Shown here: positions 44,418-53,379 of the stretch, one piece after another
Numbering within the stretch: position 1 is the stretch's first letter
Layout: every line of letters starts with the position of its first letter
NCBI GenBank assembly: GCA_945871425.1
Contig: CAMBVS010000005.1
Location: forward strand, 1-64,000
Length of the DNA: 64,000 bases
DNA from: Rhizobium sp. Q54
GTDB taxonomy: Bacteria > Pseudomonadota > Alphaproteobacteria > SHVZ01
Reading direction: 5' to 3'
Translations under genes and position numbers: made by a program
Notes under the pieces: model-generated
Database searches by the model: none
Seen by the model: the letters and a program-made list of their open reading frames with translations, nothing else
Told to the model about the DNA's origin: nothing

Positions 44418-44758
44418 TTCCGGGCTTTGCGGGCGGCGTAACGGGCATCGCGGGCGGCCTTCTGCTCGGCCTCCAGCGCCACCTTCTTCGCGGCCTCCTC
44501 GGCGTCGCGAAGCACCTTCTCGGCCGCCCTCTTCTCGGCCTCGACGGCCTGGCGGGCCAGCTCCGCCTGACGCGCCACCTCGCGTTCGGCATTGCGCACC
44601 TCGCGGGCCGCCTGGATCGCCGCCCGGTTCGCCTGCCTGGCGACGACTTCGGGGTCGTCCGGCCCCGGCTTCGCCTTGAACTTCGCCAGCGCCTTCTTCT
44701 TGGCCTCTTCCGCAGACTTCAGCCGGTCGCTGAAGCTCTTTTCCTTAAAACCGCTCAT
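44414..44758 (-). CDS. DUF6481-like charged coiled-coil protein
   Basis: A 114-residue, Ala/Lys/Glu/Arg-rich protein beginning MSGFKEKSFSDRLKSAEEAKKKALAKF and continuing as one long predicted helix. The opening matches the DUF6481 group as I recall it (recognition by eye). It has no cysteine or signal peptide. The ATG lies at the head of a set with the ykgJ-like and small basic genes. The helix may be a DNA- or envelope-associated coiled coil; no role is known. Confidence 0.75.
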   Translation of the reverse strand: MSGFKEKSFSDRLKSAEEAKKKALAKFKAKPGPDDPEVVARQANRAAIQAAREVRNAEREVARQAELARQAVEAEKRAAEKVLRDAEEAAKKVALEAEQKAARDARYAARKARK

Positions 44759-44830
44759 ATCGCTCCGTACCTCGTTTACGCCGCATCCGTCCGCGACGGC
44801 CGGCCTTGCCTCAAGCCACGCGCCCGGCTC

Positions 44831-45244
44831 TCACGCCTCGGGCTCCGGCTTCGCGCGCCGGATCACCTTGGACTCGAGGCTGTTGGTGCCGAGCGTCTCG
44901 CCCGTCGCCGTCACCTCGAAGACACCCCGGAATTCCGAGAACTTGTCCGGCTTGCCGGCCACCTCGCTGGTGGTCGCGAGCGCGACGAAGAACGGCGCCA
45001 CGTCGCCCTTGCGGGCCTCCATCTCGGCGGCGTCCTGGTACCAGACCTCGAGGAAGATGTCTCGCGGCGCCGGCACCACCTTCGCCCCCTTCGGGGCCGC
45101 CGACGGCTTCGCCGGGGGCGCCTGCCGCCACGTCTTGGCCCAGGTCACGGGAATGGTGTCGATCAGGCGCCCGTTCTGGCGGCGCTCCGCCTTCCTAAGT
45201 CGGCTTACGAACTTCAGCTCGAAGCCGTCGATGTTCTGAGCCAT
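44831..45244 (-). CDS. Unknown conserved-looking soluble protein
   Basis: A 137-residue protein I do not recognise. It opens MAQNIDGFELKFVSRLRKAERRQNG, has a Pro/Ala/Lys linker (about 45-58, PPAKPSAAPKGAKV), then a compact region (DIFLEVWYQDAAEMEARKGDVAPFFVALATTSEVAGKP in outline) and a basic tail. No signal peptide or cysteine. It is 72 nt upstream of the DUF6481-like gene on the same strand and may be the first gene of that small-protein cluster. Codon usage agrees with the neighbourhood. Confidence 0.6.
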   Translation of the reverse strand: MAQNIDGFELKFVSRLRKAERRQNGRLIDTIPVTWAKTWRQAPPAKPSAAPKGAKVVPAPRDIFLEVWYQDAAEMEARKGDVAPFFVALATTSEVAGKPDKFSEFRGVFEVTATGETLGTNSLESKVIRRAKPEPEA

Positions 45245-45378
45245 GCTATCCTCTTCTGCATCTCGCCAAGGATATATAGGAACGAAGGCGCGGCGGGGCC
45301 CGCAATCGGGCGGTCAGGCCTTCGCTGAAGCGCATCGACGCGTTTTTCCGCTTTCTGGCGAGTTGCCATGCCAGCCCC

Positions 45379-45392
45379 GAGGCTCTAGCCTC
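45379..45392. promoter_or_regulatory. GAGGCT-CT-AGCCTC palindrome upstream of aminotransferase
   Basis: A 6+2+6 inverted repeat lies 52 nt before the aminotransferase ATG in the 200-nt divergent gap 45245-45444. The same gap also holds a GCCCG-CAAT-CGGGC hairpin near 45298. It is a candidate operator only; a match this short is not compelling in GC-rich DNA. Confidence 0.3.
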
Positions 45393-45444
45393 CGGCCAGA
45401 ACCTCACGATCTTTCCGATCCGACACAAACCTACGGAGTGGGCG

Positions 45445-46839
45445 ATGCCTGACCAGGCCCCGGCGCAGTGGCTGAGCAATTCCTTGATCGTTTCGCGCTA
45501 TCGGGAGAAGACCCCGGGCTCGGCCAAGCTGGCGAAGGAGGCGGCCGAGGTCTTCCCGTCCGGCCTGACCCATGATTCGCGCTACCTCGAGCCCTATGCC
45601 CTCTACGTCGACCGTGCCCAGGGCGCCCACAAGTGGGACGTCGACGGCAACGACTACGTCGACTACTTCGGCGGCCACGGGGCGCTGCTGCTCGGCCACA
45701 ACCACCCGGAGGTGACCAAGGCGGTCCAGGAGCAGATCGCCAAGGGCAGCCACTACGGCGCCAGCCACCCGCTGGAGGTGCGCTGGGCCGAGCTGGTGCA
45801 CGAGATGGTGCCGTCGGCCGAGCGCGTGCGCTTCACCTCTTCGGGCACCGAGGCGACCCTGATGGGCGTACGCCTGGCCCGCGCTTTCACCGGCCGGTCG
45901 AAGGTGCTGCGCTTCAAGATGCATTTCCACGGCTGGCACGACCACATGACCTCGGGCATGGCCAACCACTTCGACGGCACCCCGACGACCGGCGTGGTCA
46001 AGGGCGTGGCCGACGCCGTGGTGCTGGCGACCGCCAACGACGAGGCCGGGACCCGGGCGGTGATCGAGGCCAACCCGGACATCGCCTGCGTGATCATCGA
46101 GCCGACCGGCGCCAGCTTCGGGCGCGTGCCGGTGAAGCCCGCCTTCCTGACCTTCCTTCGCAAGATCACAAAGGAGAAGGGCATCGTCCTGATCTTCGAC
46201 GAGGTGGTGACCGGCTTCCGCGTCTCCCCCGGCGGCGCCCAGGCCGAGTTCGGCATCACCCCCGACATGACCTCGCTCGCCAAGATCCTGGCCGGCGGGC
46301 TGCCGGGCGGTGCCATCGTCGGGCGGAAGGACATCCTCGAGCTGCTGGACTTCGCCCAGACCAAGGCCAAGGGCGTCGAGAAGATCCAGCATCCGGGCAC
46401 CTACAACGCCAACCCGATCTCGGCCGCGGCCGGCATCGCCGCGCTGACGATCATCAAGACGACCGACGCCAACAAGCGCGCCAACGCGTCCGCGGCCAAG
46501 CTTCGCGGCCTGCTGAACGACGCCATCGTGGCCGAGAGCGTGCCGTGGGCGGCCTACGGCACCTTCGCGGGCTTCCACATCTTCACCAACCCGAAGCGCC
46601 GCGCCATCGACCCCAAGAGCTTCGATGCGTTCGCCGCCGACCCGGAAGAGCTGAAGGGTGCCTGGAGCGCCAACATCACCCACAAGGTCCGGCTCGGCAT
46701 GATGGTCAACGGCGTCGACATCAACGGCGGCCCGGGCGGCGTCATGTCGGCGGTCCACACCGATGCCGACCTCGAGCGGACGGCAGACGCCTTCCGCGCG
46801 ACGCTCAAGCTGCTCAAGGACGAGGGTGATATCCGGTGA
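45445..46839 (+). CDS. Class III (glutamate-1-semialdehyde aminotransferase-like) aminotransferase
   Basis: A 464-residue PLP enzyme of the HemL-like class III aminotransferase group. Motifs: KWDVDGNDYVDYFGGHGALLLGHNHP, RFTSSGTEATLMGVRLARAFTG for PLP phosphate, FHGWHDH, VLIFDEVVTGFR with the PLP-contact Asp, and the Schiff-base Lys about 280 in TSLAKILAGGLPGGA. The sequence is longer than HemL and carries an inserted FAQTKAKGVEKIQHPG, so a catabolic amino-group transfer is more likely than heme synthesis. It overlaps the following ATC-hydrolase-like gene (GTGA). Confidence 0.88.
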   Translation: MPDQAPAQWLSNSLIVSRYREKTPGSAKLAKEAAEVFPSGLTHDSRYLEPYALYVDRAQGAHKWDVDGNDYVDYFGGHGALLLGHNHPEVTKAVQEQIAKGSHYGASHPLEVRWAELVHEMVPSAERVRFTSSGTEATLMGVRLARAFTGRSKVLRFKMHFHGWHDHMTSGMANHFDGTPTTGVVKGVADAVVLATANDEAGTRAVIEANPDIACVIIEPTGASFGRVPVKPAFLTFLRKITKEKGIVLIFDEVVTGFRVSPGGAQAEFGITPDMTSLAKILAGGLPGGAIVGRKDILELLDFAQTKAKGVEKIQHPGTYNANPISAAAGIAALTIIKTTDANKRANASAAKLRGLLNDAIVAESVPWAAYGTFAGFHIFTNPKRRAIDPKSFDAFAADPEELKGAWSANITHKVRLGMMVNGVDINGGPGGVMSAVHTDADLERTADAFRATLKLLKDEGDIR

Positions 46840-47327
46840 CGGAACGCGATCTGAGCCAGCTCGAGCGCGAGCTCAAGGACGCTTTCAAGAACCGGGCGCT
46901 GCTCTACTGGTCGATCTACGAGGAGATCCGCCGCGAGCTGGGCGCGGAGAAGGCAGGCCAGATCCTCGCCCGCGCCATCGAGCGGCGGGGGAAGGATGCG
47001 GGCGACGCGCTCTTCCGCGGCGTGCCGGCGGAACCGCAGGCGATCGGCGAGCGCTTCCTCGCGGTGTCACCGGCGAACGGGCGGCTGTTCCCGACCGACG
47101 TCCGCCGCGACGAGAAGGGCGGCATGCATATCCACGTCAAGGTCTGCCCGCTGAAGGAGGCCTGGGAAGAGGCGAAGCTGCCGGCCGCCGACATGGCGAC
47201 GATCTGCAGGATCGCCGGCCGTTTCGACAACGGCGTCTTCGGCGGCCGCGGCGTCAAGTTCTCGGCCGACACCTGGACCGCAGGCAAGGCGGGCTGCTGC
47301 CACCTGCACCTGGAACGGGCTGGCTGA
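46836..47327 (+). CDS. ATC-hydrolase-like protein (L-2-amino-thiazoline-4-carboxylate hydrolase family)
   Basis: A 163-residue protein resembling the ATC hydrolase (PF14196-like) family: an N-terminal helical part (ALLYWSIYEEIRRELGAEKAGQILARAI), a middle KVCPLKEAWEEAKLPAADMATICR with two cysteines, and the C-terminal AGKAGCCHLHLERAG. True ATC hydrolase opens aminothiazoline carboxylate on the route to cysteine, but most family members have unknown substrates. GTG start, coupled to the aminotransferase. I am only moderately sure of the family. Confidence 0.6.
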   Translation: MTERDLSQLERELKDAFKNRALLYWSIYEEIRRELGAEKAGQILARAIERRGKDAGDALFRGVPAEPQAIGERFLAVSPANGRLFPTDVRRDEKGGMHIHVKVCPLKEAWEEAKLPAADMATICRIAGRFDNGVFGGRGVKFSADTWTAGKAGCCHLHLERAG

Positions 47328-47328
47328 A

Positions 47329-47799
47329 CTATCCGCGCCGGTGGCGGCGCGTCAACTCTCGTAAGGGCTCGACGAACGACAGCGCGTAGTCGTCGTTGTC
47401 GAAGCCGCGGAACCGATAGGAGGTGACGCGGGCGAAGAAGCGACGGCGGTCGCCGGTGTAGGTGGAAATCGACCCGACGCTGCGCCCCTTGGCGAACAGC
47501 GTGTCGATGAACCGCCTGACGAACCCGATGACGGCGAGACGGGTGCAGACGAAGTTCAGCACCGTGCTCAAGACGAACTGCGGCCTCGCGCCGTGGAAAT
47601 GCTGGGTGAACGCCAGGTTGGCGAACAGGATCGCGTTCTCCTCGGGCTCGCGGCGCAGAACGGTGATGGCGTTCGGAATCTCGAACTGGTCGAGGAAGTC
47701 GATGATCGCGTCCCGGTTGATGGCGTTGGCGGCGACGACGTTGGTAAGGGCCGCCTGCTCGAGCGAGCGGCGTCTGGCATCGAGATAGTCGCTGGACAT
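47329..47799 (-). CDS. PAS-like single-domain protein
   Basis: A 156-residue protein whose pattern looks PAS-like: IPNAITVLRREPEENAILFANLAFTQHFHG, then a helical middle and STYTGDRRRFFARVTSYRFRG and DDYALSFVEPLREL. It is unlike the two PAS_5 proteins at 36178-37270. No output domain is attached. The ATG giving MSSDYLDARRRSLEQ is chosen; the frame continues 20 codons up with poor similarity to a start. It ends 1 nt from the convergent ATC-hydrolase-like gene. Confidence 0.55.
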   Translation of the reverse strand: MSSDYLDARRRSLEQAALTNVVAANAINRDAIIDFLDQFEIPNAITVLRREPEENAILFANLAFTQHFHGARPQFVLSTVLNFVCTRLAVIGFVRRFIDTLFAKGRSVGSISTYTGDRRRFFARVTSYRFRGFDNDDYALSFVEPLRELTRRHRRG

Positions 47800-47921
47800 G
47801 TCGTTTACGCGAAGGCCCCCCGAGGACGCGCGGAGATAGACGAGCGTCCGTGCGCCCACGCATAGATAGCGTGAGCGGGTGACCCTAATCCAATCTCCCC
47901 GTCAGGAAAAGCTCACAAGAT

Positions 47922-47970
47922 CGGGAAGCGAAAAGGCGCGGCCACCGGCTGCGCCTTTTCGGACTTCCCG
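47922..47970. terminator. Strong bidirectional terminator after nrdJ
   Basis: AAAAGGCGC (47931-47939) and GCGCCTTTT (47951-47959) form a perfect 9-bp stem, extended by CG/CG and by CGGGAAG/CTTCCCG across a small internal mismatch. The A and T tracts on either side of the core make it work on either strand. It should end the nrdJ transcript. Confidence 0.75.
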
Positions 47971-47985
47971 ACGGATCCGGACGAG

Positions 47986-50900
47986 TCAGCTGCAGCCGGT
48001 GGTCGACCCGCAGCTGTCGCATTTGAGGCAGGTGCCGTTGCGGACCAAGGTGAAGTTGCCGCATTCGCCGCAGGAATCGCCCTCGTAGCCCTTGAGCTTC
48101 GCCTCGCGGCGCCGGGCGAGCTTGGCATCGACCGCCGCCATCACCTCCGGCTCGACCGCGAGCGCGGTCGCCCCTTCGGCGAAGCTGTGAATGGCCATGC
48201 CCGTGGTGCCTGTTGCCTGCGCCGTCGCGGCGTGGACCTGGACCACGTGCCCATTGGTTTCCACGCTCGCGGCGGCGCCGCCGCGGAAGACCACGAGGTT
48301 GGTGCGGACGAAGCCGCGGCTCAGCTTGTCGACCGGAACCTTCGGCGCCGGCCGCGGCAGAGCGCTCTCGCCCTCGCCCGATCCCATCGCGCCCGGCAGC
48401 AGGTCGTCCGGCTGGACATGAGCGAGATCGGTGCGGTCGAGGTAGCTGATGGCGAGCTCGCGGAAGATGTAGTCGAGGATCGAGGTCGACATCTTGATCG
48501 CCTCGTTGCCCTCGACCGGACCCGAGGGCTCGAAGCGGGTGAAGGTGAAGGCCTCGACGAACTCCTCCAGCGGCACGCCGTACTGGAGCCCGATCGAGAT
48601 CGCGATGGCGAAGTTGTTGACCCAGGAGCGGAGCGCCGCCCCTTCCTTGTGCATGTCGATGAAGATCTCGCCGACCTTGCCGTCGTCGTACTCGCCGGTG
48701 CGGAGATAGACCTTGTGGCCGCCGACGCTGGCCTTCTGGGTATAGCCTTTGCGGCGCTGCGGCAGGCGCTGGCGGGACGCGATCCGCTCGATGATGCGCT
48801 CGACGATCTTCTCGGCGACCAGCGGCGCCTTCGCGGCCGGCGCCGCCTCGGCGATCTCCTCCATCTCATCGACGTCGTCGATGAGGGAGGAGGACAGCGG
48901 CTGGGAGAGCTTGGAGCCGTCGCGGTAGAGCGCGTTGGCCTTGAGGCCGAGGCGCCAGGACAGCATGTAGGCGTTCTTGCAGTCCTCGACCGACGCCGAG
49001 TTCTGCATGTTGATGGTCTTGGAGATGGCGCCGGAGATGAAGGGCTGGGATGCCGCCATCATCCGGATGTGGCTCTCGACCGAAAGCACGCGGGTGCCGA
49101 TGCGACCGCAGGCGTTGGCGCAGTCGAAGACCGCGAGATGCTCAGCCTTGAGGTAGGGCGCGCCCTCGACCGTCATGGCGCCGCAGCAATAGGTGTTGGC
49201 GGCCTCGATCTCGGCGCGGGTGAAGCCCAACCAGGCGAGCAGGTCGAAGCCGGCCTCGTTCAGCGTCTCGGCCGGGATCTTGAGCTGGTTGCGGCAGAAG
49301 TCCTCGCCCAGCGTCCACTTGTTGAAGGCGAACTTGACGTCGAAGGCCGAGCCGAGTGAGGCCTCGAGCGCGGTCAGCGCGTCGGCGGTGAACCCGCGGG
49401 CACGGAGCGCCTGGTGGTCGATGCCGGGCGCCGTCTTCAGGGTGCCGTGCCCGACCGCATAGGCGACAATCTCCTCGATCTGGTCCTCGGCGTAGCCGAG
49501 CGTCCGGAGCGCATCCGGCACCAGGCGATTGATGATCTTGAAGTAGCCGCCGCCGGCGAGCTTCTTAAACTTGACCAGCGCGAAGTCCGGCTCGATGCCG
49601 GTGGTGTCGCAGTCCATCACCAGGCCGATGGTGCCGGTCGGGGCAACCACGCTGGCCTGCGCGTTGCGGTAGCCGTGCAGCTCTCCTAGGCGCAACGCCT
49701 CGTCCCAGGCGCGCCGGGCGGCCTGGACCAGGTCGTCGTCGGGGCAGCTCTCGGCGTCGAGCGGCACCGGCTTGATCGCCAGGTTCTCGTAGCCGTCGGC
49801 CTCGCCATAGGCGGCGCGGCGGTGGTTGCGCATGACCCGAAGCATGTGCTCGCGATTGGGGGCATAGCCGGGGAAGGTGCCGAGCTCGCCCGCCATCTCG
49901 GCCGAGGTCGCATAGGCGACGCCGGTCATGATCGCGGTCAAGGCGCCGCAATAGGAGCGGCCCTCGTCGGAGTCGTAGGGAATGCCCGATGCCATCAGCA
50001 GCCCGCCGACATTGGCGTATCCCAGGCCGAGCGTGCGGAACTCGTAGGAGAGCTCGGCGATCGCCTTGGACGGGAACTGCGCCATCATCACCGAGATCTC
50101 GAGCACCATGGTCCAAAGCCGGGTGACGTGCTCGTAGGCCTGGATGTCGAAGCTGCCGTCGGGACGGCGGAAGGTCAGAAGGTTCATGGACGCCAGATTG
50201 CAGGCGGTGTCGTCCAGGAACATGTACTCGGAGCACGGGTTGGACGCGTTGATGCGTCCGGACGAGGGACAGGTGTGCCACTCGTTGATGGTGGAGTCGT
50301 ACTGGACGCCCGGATCGGCGCAAGCCCAGGCCGCCTCGCCGACGAGGTCCCAGAGATCGCGCGCCTTCAGCGTCTTGTGGATCTTGCCGTCGGTGCGGCG
50401 AACCAGCTTCCAGTCGCCATTGGCCAGAACCGCCTCGAGGAAGTCGTTGTTGAGGCGGACGGAGTTGTTGGAGTTCTGGCCGGAAACCGTCAGGTAGGCG
50501 TCCGAATCCCAGTCGGTGTCGTAGGTCGGGAAGTCGATCTTCTCATAGCCCTGCCTGGCGAAGTGGATCACCCGCTGGACGTAGTTCTCGGGGATCATCA
50601 CCTTGCGGGCGGCGAGGATCGCGCGCTTGAGCGCCTTGTTCTTCTTCGGATCGAAGCGGTCGTCGCCGATGATGCCGGCGACCTCCGGACGGCAGGTGCC
50701 CATCACCTCGTTCAGGTGCTTGGCGGCGAGGCGCGAGCCGGAGACGAGGGCAGCGACCTTCTGCTCCTCGACCATCTTCCATTTGATGTAGGTCTCGACG
50801 TCCGGATGGTCGATGTCGACCGTCACCATCTTGGCGGCGCGGCGCGTGGTTCCGCCGGACTTGATCGCGCCGGCGGCGCGGTCGCCGATCTTGAGGAAAC

Positions 50901-51666
50901 TCATCAGGCCCGACGAGCGGCCGCCGCCCGAGAGCTTCTCGCCGTCGCCGCGGAGCTTCGAGAAATTGGAGCCGGTGCCGGAGCCGTACTTGAACAGCCG
51001 CGCCTCGCGGACCCAGAGGTCCATGATGCCGCCCTCGTTCACCAGGTCGTCGGAGACCGACTGGATGAAGCAGGCGTGGGGCTGCGGGTGCTCGTACGCC
51101 GATTCGGACTGGACCAGCTTGCCGGACTGGAAGTCGACGTAGTAGTGGCCCTGCGCCGGACCGTCGATGCCGTAGGCCCAATGAAGCCCGGTGTTGAACC
51201 ATTGCGGGCTGTTGGGGGCGACCATCTGGCGGGCGAGCATGTAGCAATGCTCGTCGTAGAAGGCACGGGCATCGGCCTCGGTGTCGAAGTAGCCGCCCTT
51301 CCAGCCCCAATAGGTCCAGGTGCCGGCGAGACGGTGGAACACCTCCTTGGCCGAGCGCTCATGCGTGCTGCGCTGCTCGGGCTTCAGCCCGGCGAGAGCC
51401 CTCTCGTCCGGAACCTTGCGCCAGAGCCAGGAGGGAACCGTGTTCTCCTCGACCGCCTTGAGCGCGGCCGGGATTCCGGCCTTGCGGAAATACTTCTGCG
51501 CCAGGATGTCGGCCGCGACCTGCGAGAACTCCTCCGGCACCTCGATGTCAGCCAGGCGGAAGACGACGGAACCGTCTGGGTTTCGGATCTCGCTGACCGT
51601 GTTGCGGAACGCGATGGTCGCGAACGGATCCTGTCCCTCGGTCGTGAATCGCCTGATGACGCGCAT
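47986..51666 (-). CDS. nrdJ: Adenosylcobalamin-dependent ribonucleoside-diphosphate reductase (class II)
   Basis: NrdJ makes deoxyribonucleotides in a B12-dependent, oxygen-independent way. The 1226-residue product is the large vitamin B12-type enzyme of alphaproteobacteria. It has a reductase core with the radical-site and active-site cysteines ([20 protein letters not shown] and [15 protein letters not shown]). A C-terminal zinc-ribbon-like tail ends [23 protein letters not shown]. The ATG giving [15 protein letters not shown] is 8 nt after GGGGGAG. No intein was seen. A terminator follows it directly; a 389-nt AT-rich region precedes it. No class I reductase is in the window. Confidence 0.95.
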   Translation of the reverse strand: MRVIRRFTTEGQDPFATIAFRNTVSEIRNPDGSVVFRLADIEVPEEFSQVAADILAQKYFRKAGIPAALKAVEENTVPSWLWRKVPDERALAGLKPEQRSTHERSAKEVFHRLAGTWTYWGWKGGYFDTEADARAFYDEHCYMLARQMVAPNSPQWFNTGLHWAYGIDGPAQGHYYVDFQSGKLVQSESAYEHPQPHACFIQSVSDDLVNEGGIMDLWVREARLFKYGSGTGSNFSKLRGDGEKLSGGGRSSGLMSFLKIGDRAAGAIKSGGTTRRAAKMVTVDIDHPDVETYIKWKMVEEQKVAALVSGSRLAAKHLNEVMGTCRPEVAGIIGDDRFDPKKNKALKRAILAARKVMIPENYVQRVIHFARQGYEKIDFPTYDTDWDSDAYLTVSGQNSNNSVRLNNDFLEAVLANGDWKLVRRTDGKIHKTLKARDLWDLVGEAAWACADPGVQYDSTINEWHTCPSSGRINASNPCSEYMFLDDTACNLASMNLLTFRRPDGSFDIQAYEHVTRLWTMVLEISVMMAQFPSKAIAELSYEFRTLGLGYANVGGLLMASGIPYDSDEGRSYCGALTAIMTGVAYATSAEMAGELGTFPGYAPNREHMLRVMRNHRRAAYGEADGYENLAIKPVPLDAESCPDDDLVQAARRAWDEALRLGELHGYRNAQASVVAPTGTIGLVMDCDTTGIEPDFALVKFKKLAGGGYFKIINRLVPDALRTLGYAEDQIEEIVAYAVGHGTLKTAPGIDHQALRARGFTADALTALEASLGSAFDVKFAFNKWTLGEDFCRNQLKIPAETLNEAGFDLLAWLGFTRAEIEAANTYCCGAMTVEGAPYLKAEHLAVFDCANACGRIGTRVLSVESHIRMMAASQPFISGAISKTINMQNSASVEDCKNAYMLSWRLGLKANALYRDGSKLSQPLSSSLIDDVDEMEEIAEAAPAAKAPLVAEKIVERIIERIASRQRLPQRRKGYTQKASVGGHKVYLRTGEYDDGKVGEIFIDMHKEGAALRSWVNNFAIAISIGLQYGVPLEEFVEAFTFTRFEPSGPVEGNEAIKMSTSILDYIFRELAISYLDRTDLAHVQPDDLLPGAMGSGEGESALPRPAPKVPVDKLSRGFVRTNLVVFRGGAAASVETNGHVVQVHAATAQATGTTGMAIHSFAEGATALAVEPEVMAAVDAKLARRREAKLKGYEGDSCGECGNFTLVRNGTCLKCDSCGSTTGCS

Positions 51667-52055
51667 ACGCTTCGCTCCCCCGGACCACAACATATTGCGT
51701 TAGGAGGAGAAGCCTACACTAGGTATTGAGGGAGTGGCAATATCGAAAATCAGGTTTAGGCAAGAATAACAGAATTCCAAACGACAACATTGAAAGAACA
51801 GGTGAATAAAACCCGCTAAGGCTTTGGTTTTTCGTTATTTCTCTGAAGAGCAGGCGAGTCTAACGGAGCACAAGACCTTGCCGCTCCGAACGGTCGGCAT
51901 GGCCTGGGACGACCTCGGAACCGATCACCGCGTTCGCCCAAGCCGGCCTCCTGACGACAGCGCCTGCAACGGGATGCGAAGTCTGCCACAATCGATGCCG
52001 GAGGCAACAAGATTTTGTGTGACCGCCATCACACTGTCATAGATATGGCGATAAA
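51667..52055. other. Intergenic region upstream of nrdJ
   Basis: A 389-nt gap between nrdJ and the Nudix gene, with no supported gene. The half next to nrdJ (about 51710-51850) is unusually AT-rich, which fits promoters. I looked for a cobalamin riboswitch on the minus strand and saw only a lone GCCACT (about 51733-51738), not a credible B12 box. An inverted repeat GTGTGA-CCGCCA-TCACAC lies at 52017-52034. The 51930-52000 part is ordinary GC-rich sequence. Confidence 0.5.
52017..52034. promoter_or_regulatory. Inverted repeat GTGTGA-N6-TCACAC
   Basis: A perfect 6+6 inverted repeat with a 6-nt spacer, 21 nt downstream of the Nudix stop and far upstream of nrdJ. It has the shape of a dimeric-regulator site (the GTGTGA half-site is reminiscent of CRP/FNR-type sites), but also could end the Nudix transcript. 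No evidence decides between these. Confidence 0.35.
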
Positions 52056-52454
52056 CTATGAGTTCTTGAAAGATATCCTCAGAGATACCCACAGACGTAT
52101 GGCGCGGCGGTAGACGGCCGGAATCGGCAAATCACCCAGCGCGTCGGCCGGGGCCCAGATCAGGTCGCGGTGTTCCGCGGAGATCCGGAGCCGGTCCGCT
52201 CCGTCAATCTCGCAGCCATAGCTGACGATGCGGACGATACGGCCGGGAATCACCTCGAACGGCTCATCGGCGAGTCGCGGGCCGACGCTGGCGGCGACAC
52301 CCAGCTCCTCATCGATCTCGCGGATCAGGGCCTCGGTCTCGGATTCGCCCCGATCGAGCCGCCCGCCCGGCAACTCCCATTCGCCGCGATCGTTGGCGAG
52401 CAGAAGCACGCGCCCCTGATCGAGGATCACCGCTTTGACCGAAACCGGCTCCAT
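52056..52454 (-). CDS. Nudix hydrolase
   Basis: A 132-residue Nudix protein that cleaves nucleoside diphosphates linked to another moiety. The box GX5EX7REUXEEXGU is present as GGRLDRGESETEALIREIDEELGV (about residues 30-53). The ATG gives MEPVSVKAVILDQGRVLLLAND. It is divergent from ndufA12 and transcribed toward the nrdJ upstream region. Substrate (for example oxidised nucleotides) not predictable. Confidence 0.9.
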   Translation of the reverse strand: MEPVSVKAVILDQGRVLLLANDRGEWELPGGRLDRGESETEALIREIDEELGVAASVGPRLADEPFEVIPGRIVRIVSYGCEIDGADRLRISAEHRDLIWAPADALGDLPIPAVYRRAIRLWVSLRISFKNS

Positions 52455-52523
52455 GACCTGCTCTTTACCTCCGCGCGAAGCCGGTCCATAGTCCCGCGCG
52501 CTCGACAATTCCAGGCATTCCGC

Positions 52524-52886
52524 ATGAGTCTCGGCACCCGGCTTTTCACTTGGCTCAATGGCGAGTTCGTCGGCACCGATGCCCTCGGCAACCGTTACTA
52601 CCGGGCCAAGGGCGGCGCCAGGCGGAGCGACGGCAAGGAGCGCCGCTGGGTCGTCTACGAGGGTGAGGCCGAAGGCTCGAAGGTCCCGCCGGAGTGGAAT
52701 GCCTGGCTCCACCACACAGTCACGGCACCGCCGCTCGATGGCGGCCGGCCGCAGGCGAGCTGGCAGAAGGCGCATGTCCCCAACCAGACCGGGACCGCGC
52801 AGGCCTATCGCCCGCCGGGTCACGTCGCCATGGGGGGCCGACGCGATGCGGCCACCGGCGACTACGAGCCCTGGCGCCCCGCCTGA
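52524..52886 (+). CDS. NADH:ubiquinone oxidoreductase subunit NDUFA12
   Basis: A 120-residue accessory subunit of respiratory complex I (mitochondrial B17.2 homologue), present in alphaproteobacteria. It contains RLFTWLNGEFVGTDALGNRYYRAKG, WVVYEGEAEGSKVPPEWNAWLHH and HVPNQTGTAQAYRPPGH, all hallmarks. The ATG MSLGTRLFTW is the family start. It heads the cluster NDUFA12-mlaD-DUF2155-aat-accC-accB-aroQ, although the last four are on the opposite strand. Confidence 0.93.
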   Translation: MSLGTRLFTWLNGEFVGTDALGNRYYRAKGGARRSDGKERRWVVYEGEAEGSKVPPEWNAWLHHTVTAPPLDGGRPQASWQKAHVPNQTGTAQAYRPPGHVAMGGRRDAATGDYEPWRPA

Positions 52887-52905
52887 CCCGCATGGAGCCG
52901 AGGCC

Positions 52906-53379
52906 ATGACCGGCCGCAACATGATCGAGACGGTGATGGGGGCGGTCGTCCTCGTCGTCGCCGCGATGTTCCTGGCATTCGCCTACAGCCATTCGAGCCT
53001 GCGCGCCGTCAGCGGCTACGAGGTGCTGGCCAGGTTCGACCGGGTCGACGGCGTCAGCGCCGGGACAGACGTCCGCATCAGCGGCATCAAGATCGGCACG
53101 GTGATCGACCAGCGCCTCGATCCCGACCGCTATCTTGCCGTCGTCCGCATGAGCATCGATCCCAAGATCAAGCTCCCGGCGGACACGGTCGCCGAGGTGG
53201 CGAGCGAGGGGCTGCTCGGCGGGCGCTATCTCGCGCTCATCCCCGGCGGCGAGACCGAAATGATCAAACCCGGCGGCGAGATCAAGTTCACCCAGTCGCC
53301 GGTCGACCTCGTCCAGATGCTCGGCAAATTCATGTTCTCCGGCCCCGATCAGAATAAGGATGCGGCGAAGAAGCCTTGA
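52906..53379 (+). CDS. mlaD: Outer-membrane lipid asymmetry protein MlaD
   Basis: A 157-residue MCE-domain protein. One N-terminal membrane helix (about 8-26, TVMGAVVLVVAAMFLAFAYSH) anchors it, and the MCE core runs to about 135: DRVDGVSAGTDVRISGIKIGTV and PADTVAEVASEGLLGGRYLALIPGG. MlaD carries phospholipids for the Mla system between membranes. The partner mlaE/mlaF genes are not adjacent in this window. Its 3' end overlaps the DUF2155 gene by 20 nt. Confidence 0.9.
   Translation: MTGRNMIETVMGAVVLVVAAMFLAFAYSHSSLRAVSGYEVLARFDRVDGVSAGTDVRISGIKIGTVIDQRLDPDRYLAVVRMSIDPKIKLPADTVAEVASEGLLGGRYLALIPGGETEMIKPGGEIKFTQSPVDLVQMLGKFMFSGPDQNKDAAKKP

Noticed and set aside
51728..51745. Possible B12 box GCCACT on the minus strand upstream of nrdJ
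   Set aside because: Only a single short match without the surrounding cobalamin riboswitch structure; not enough for a call.
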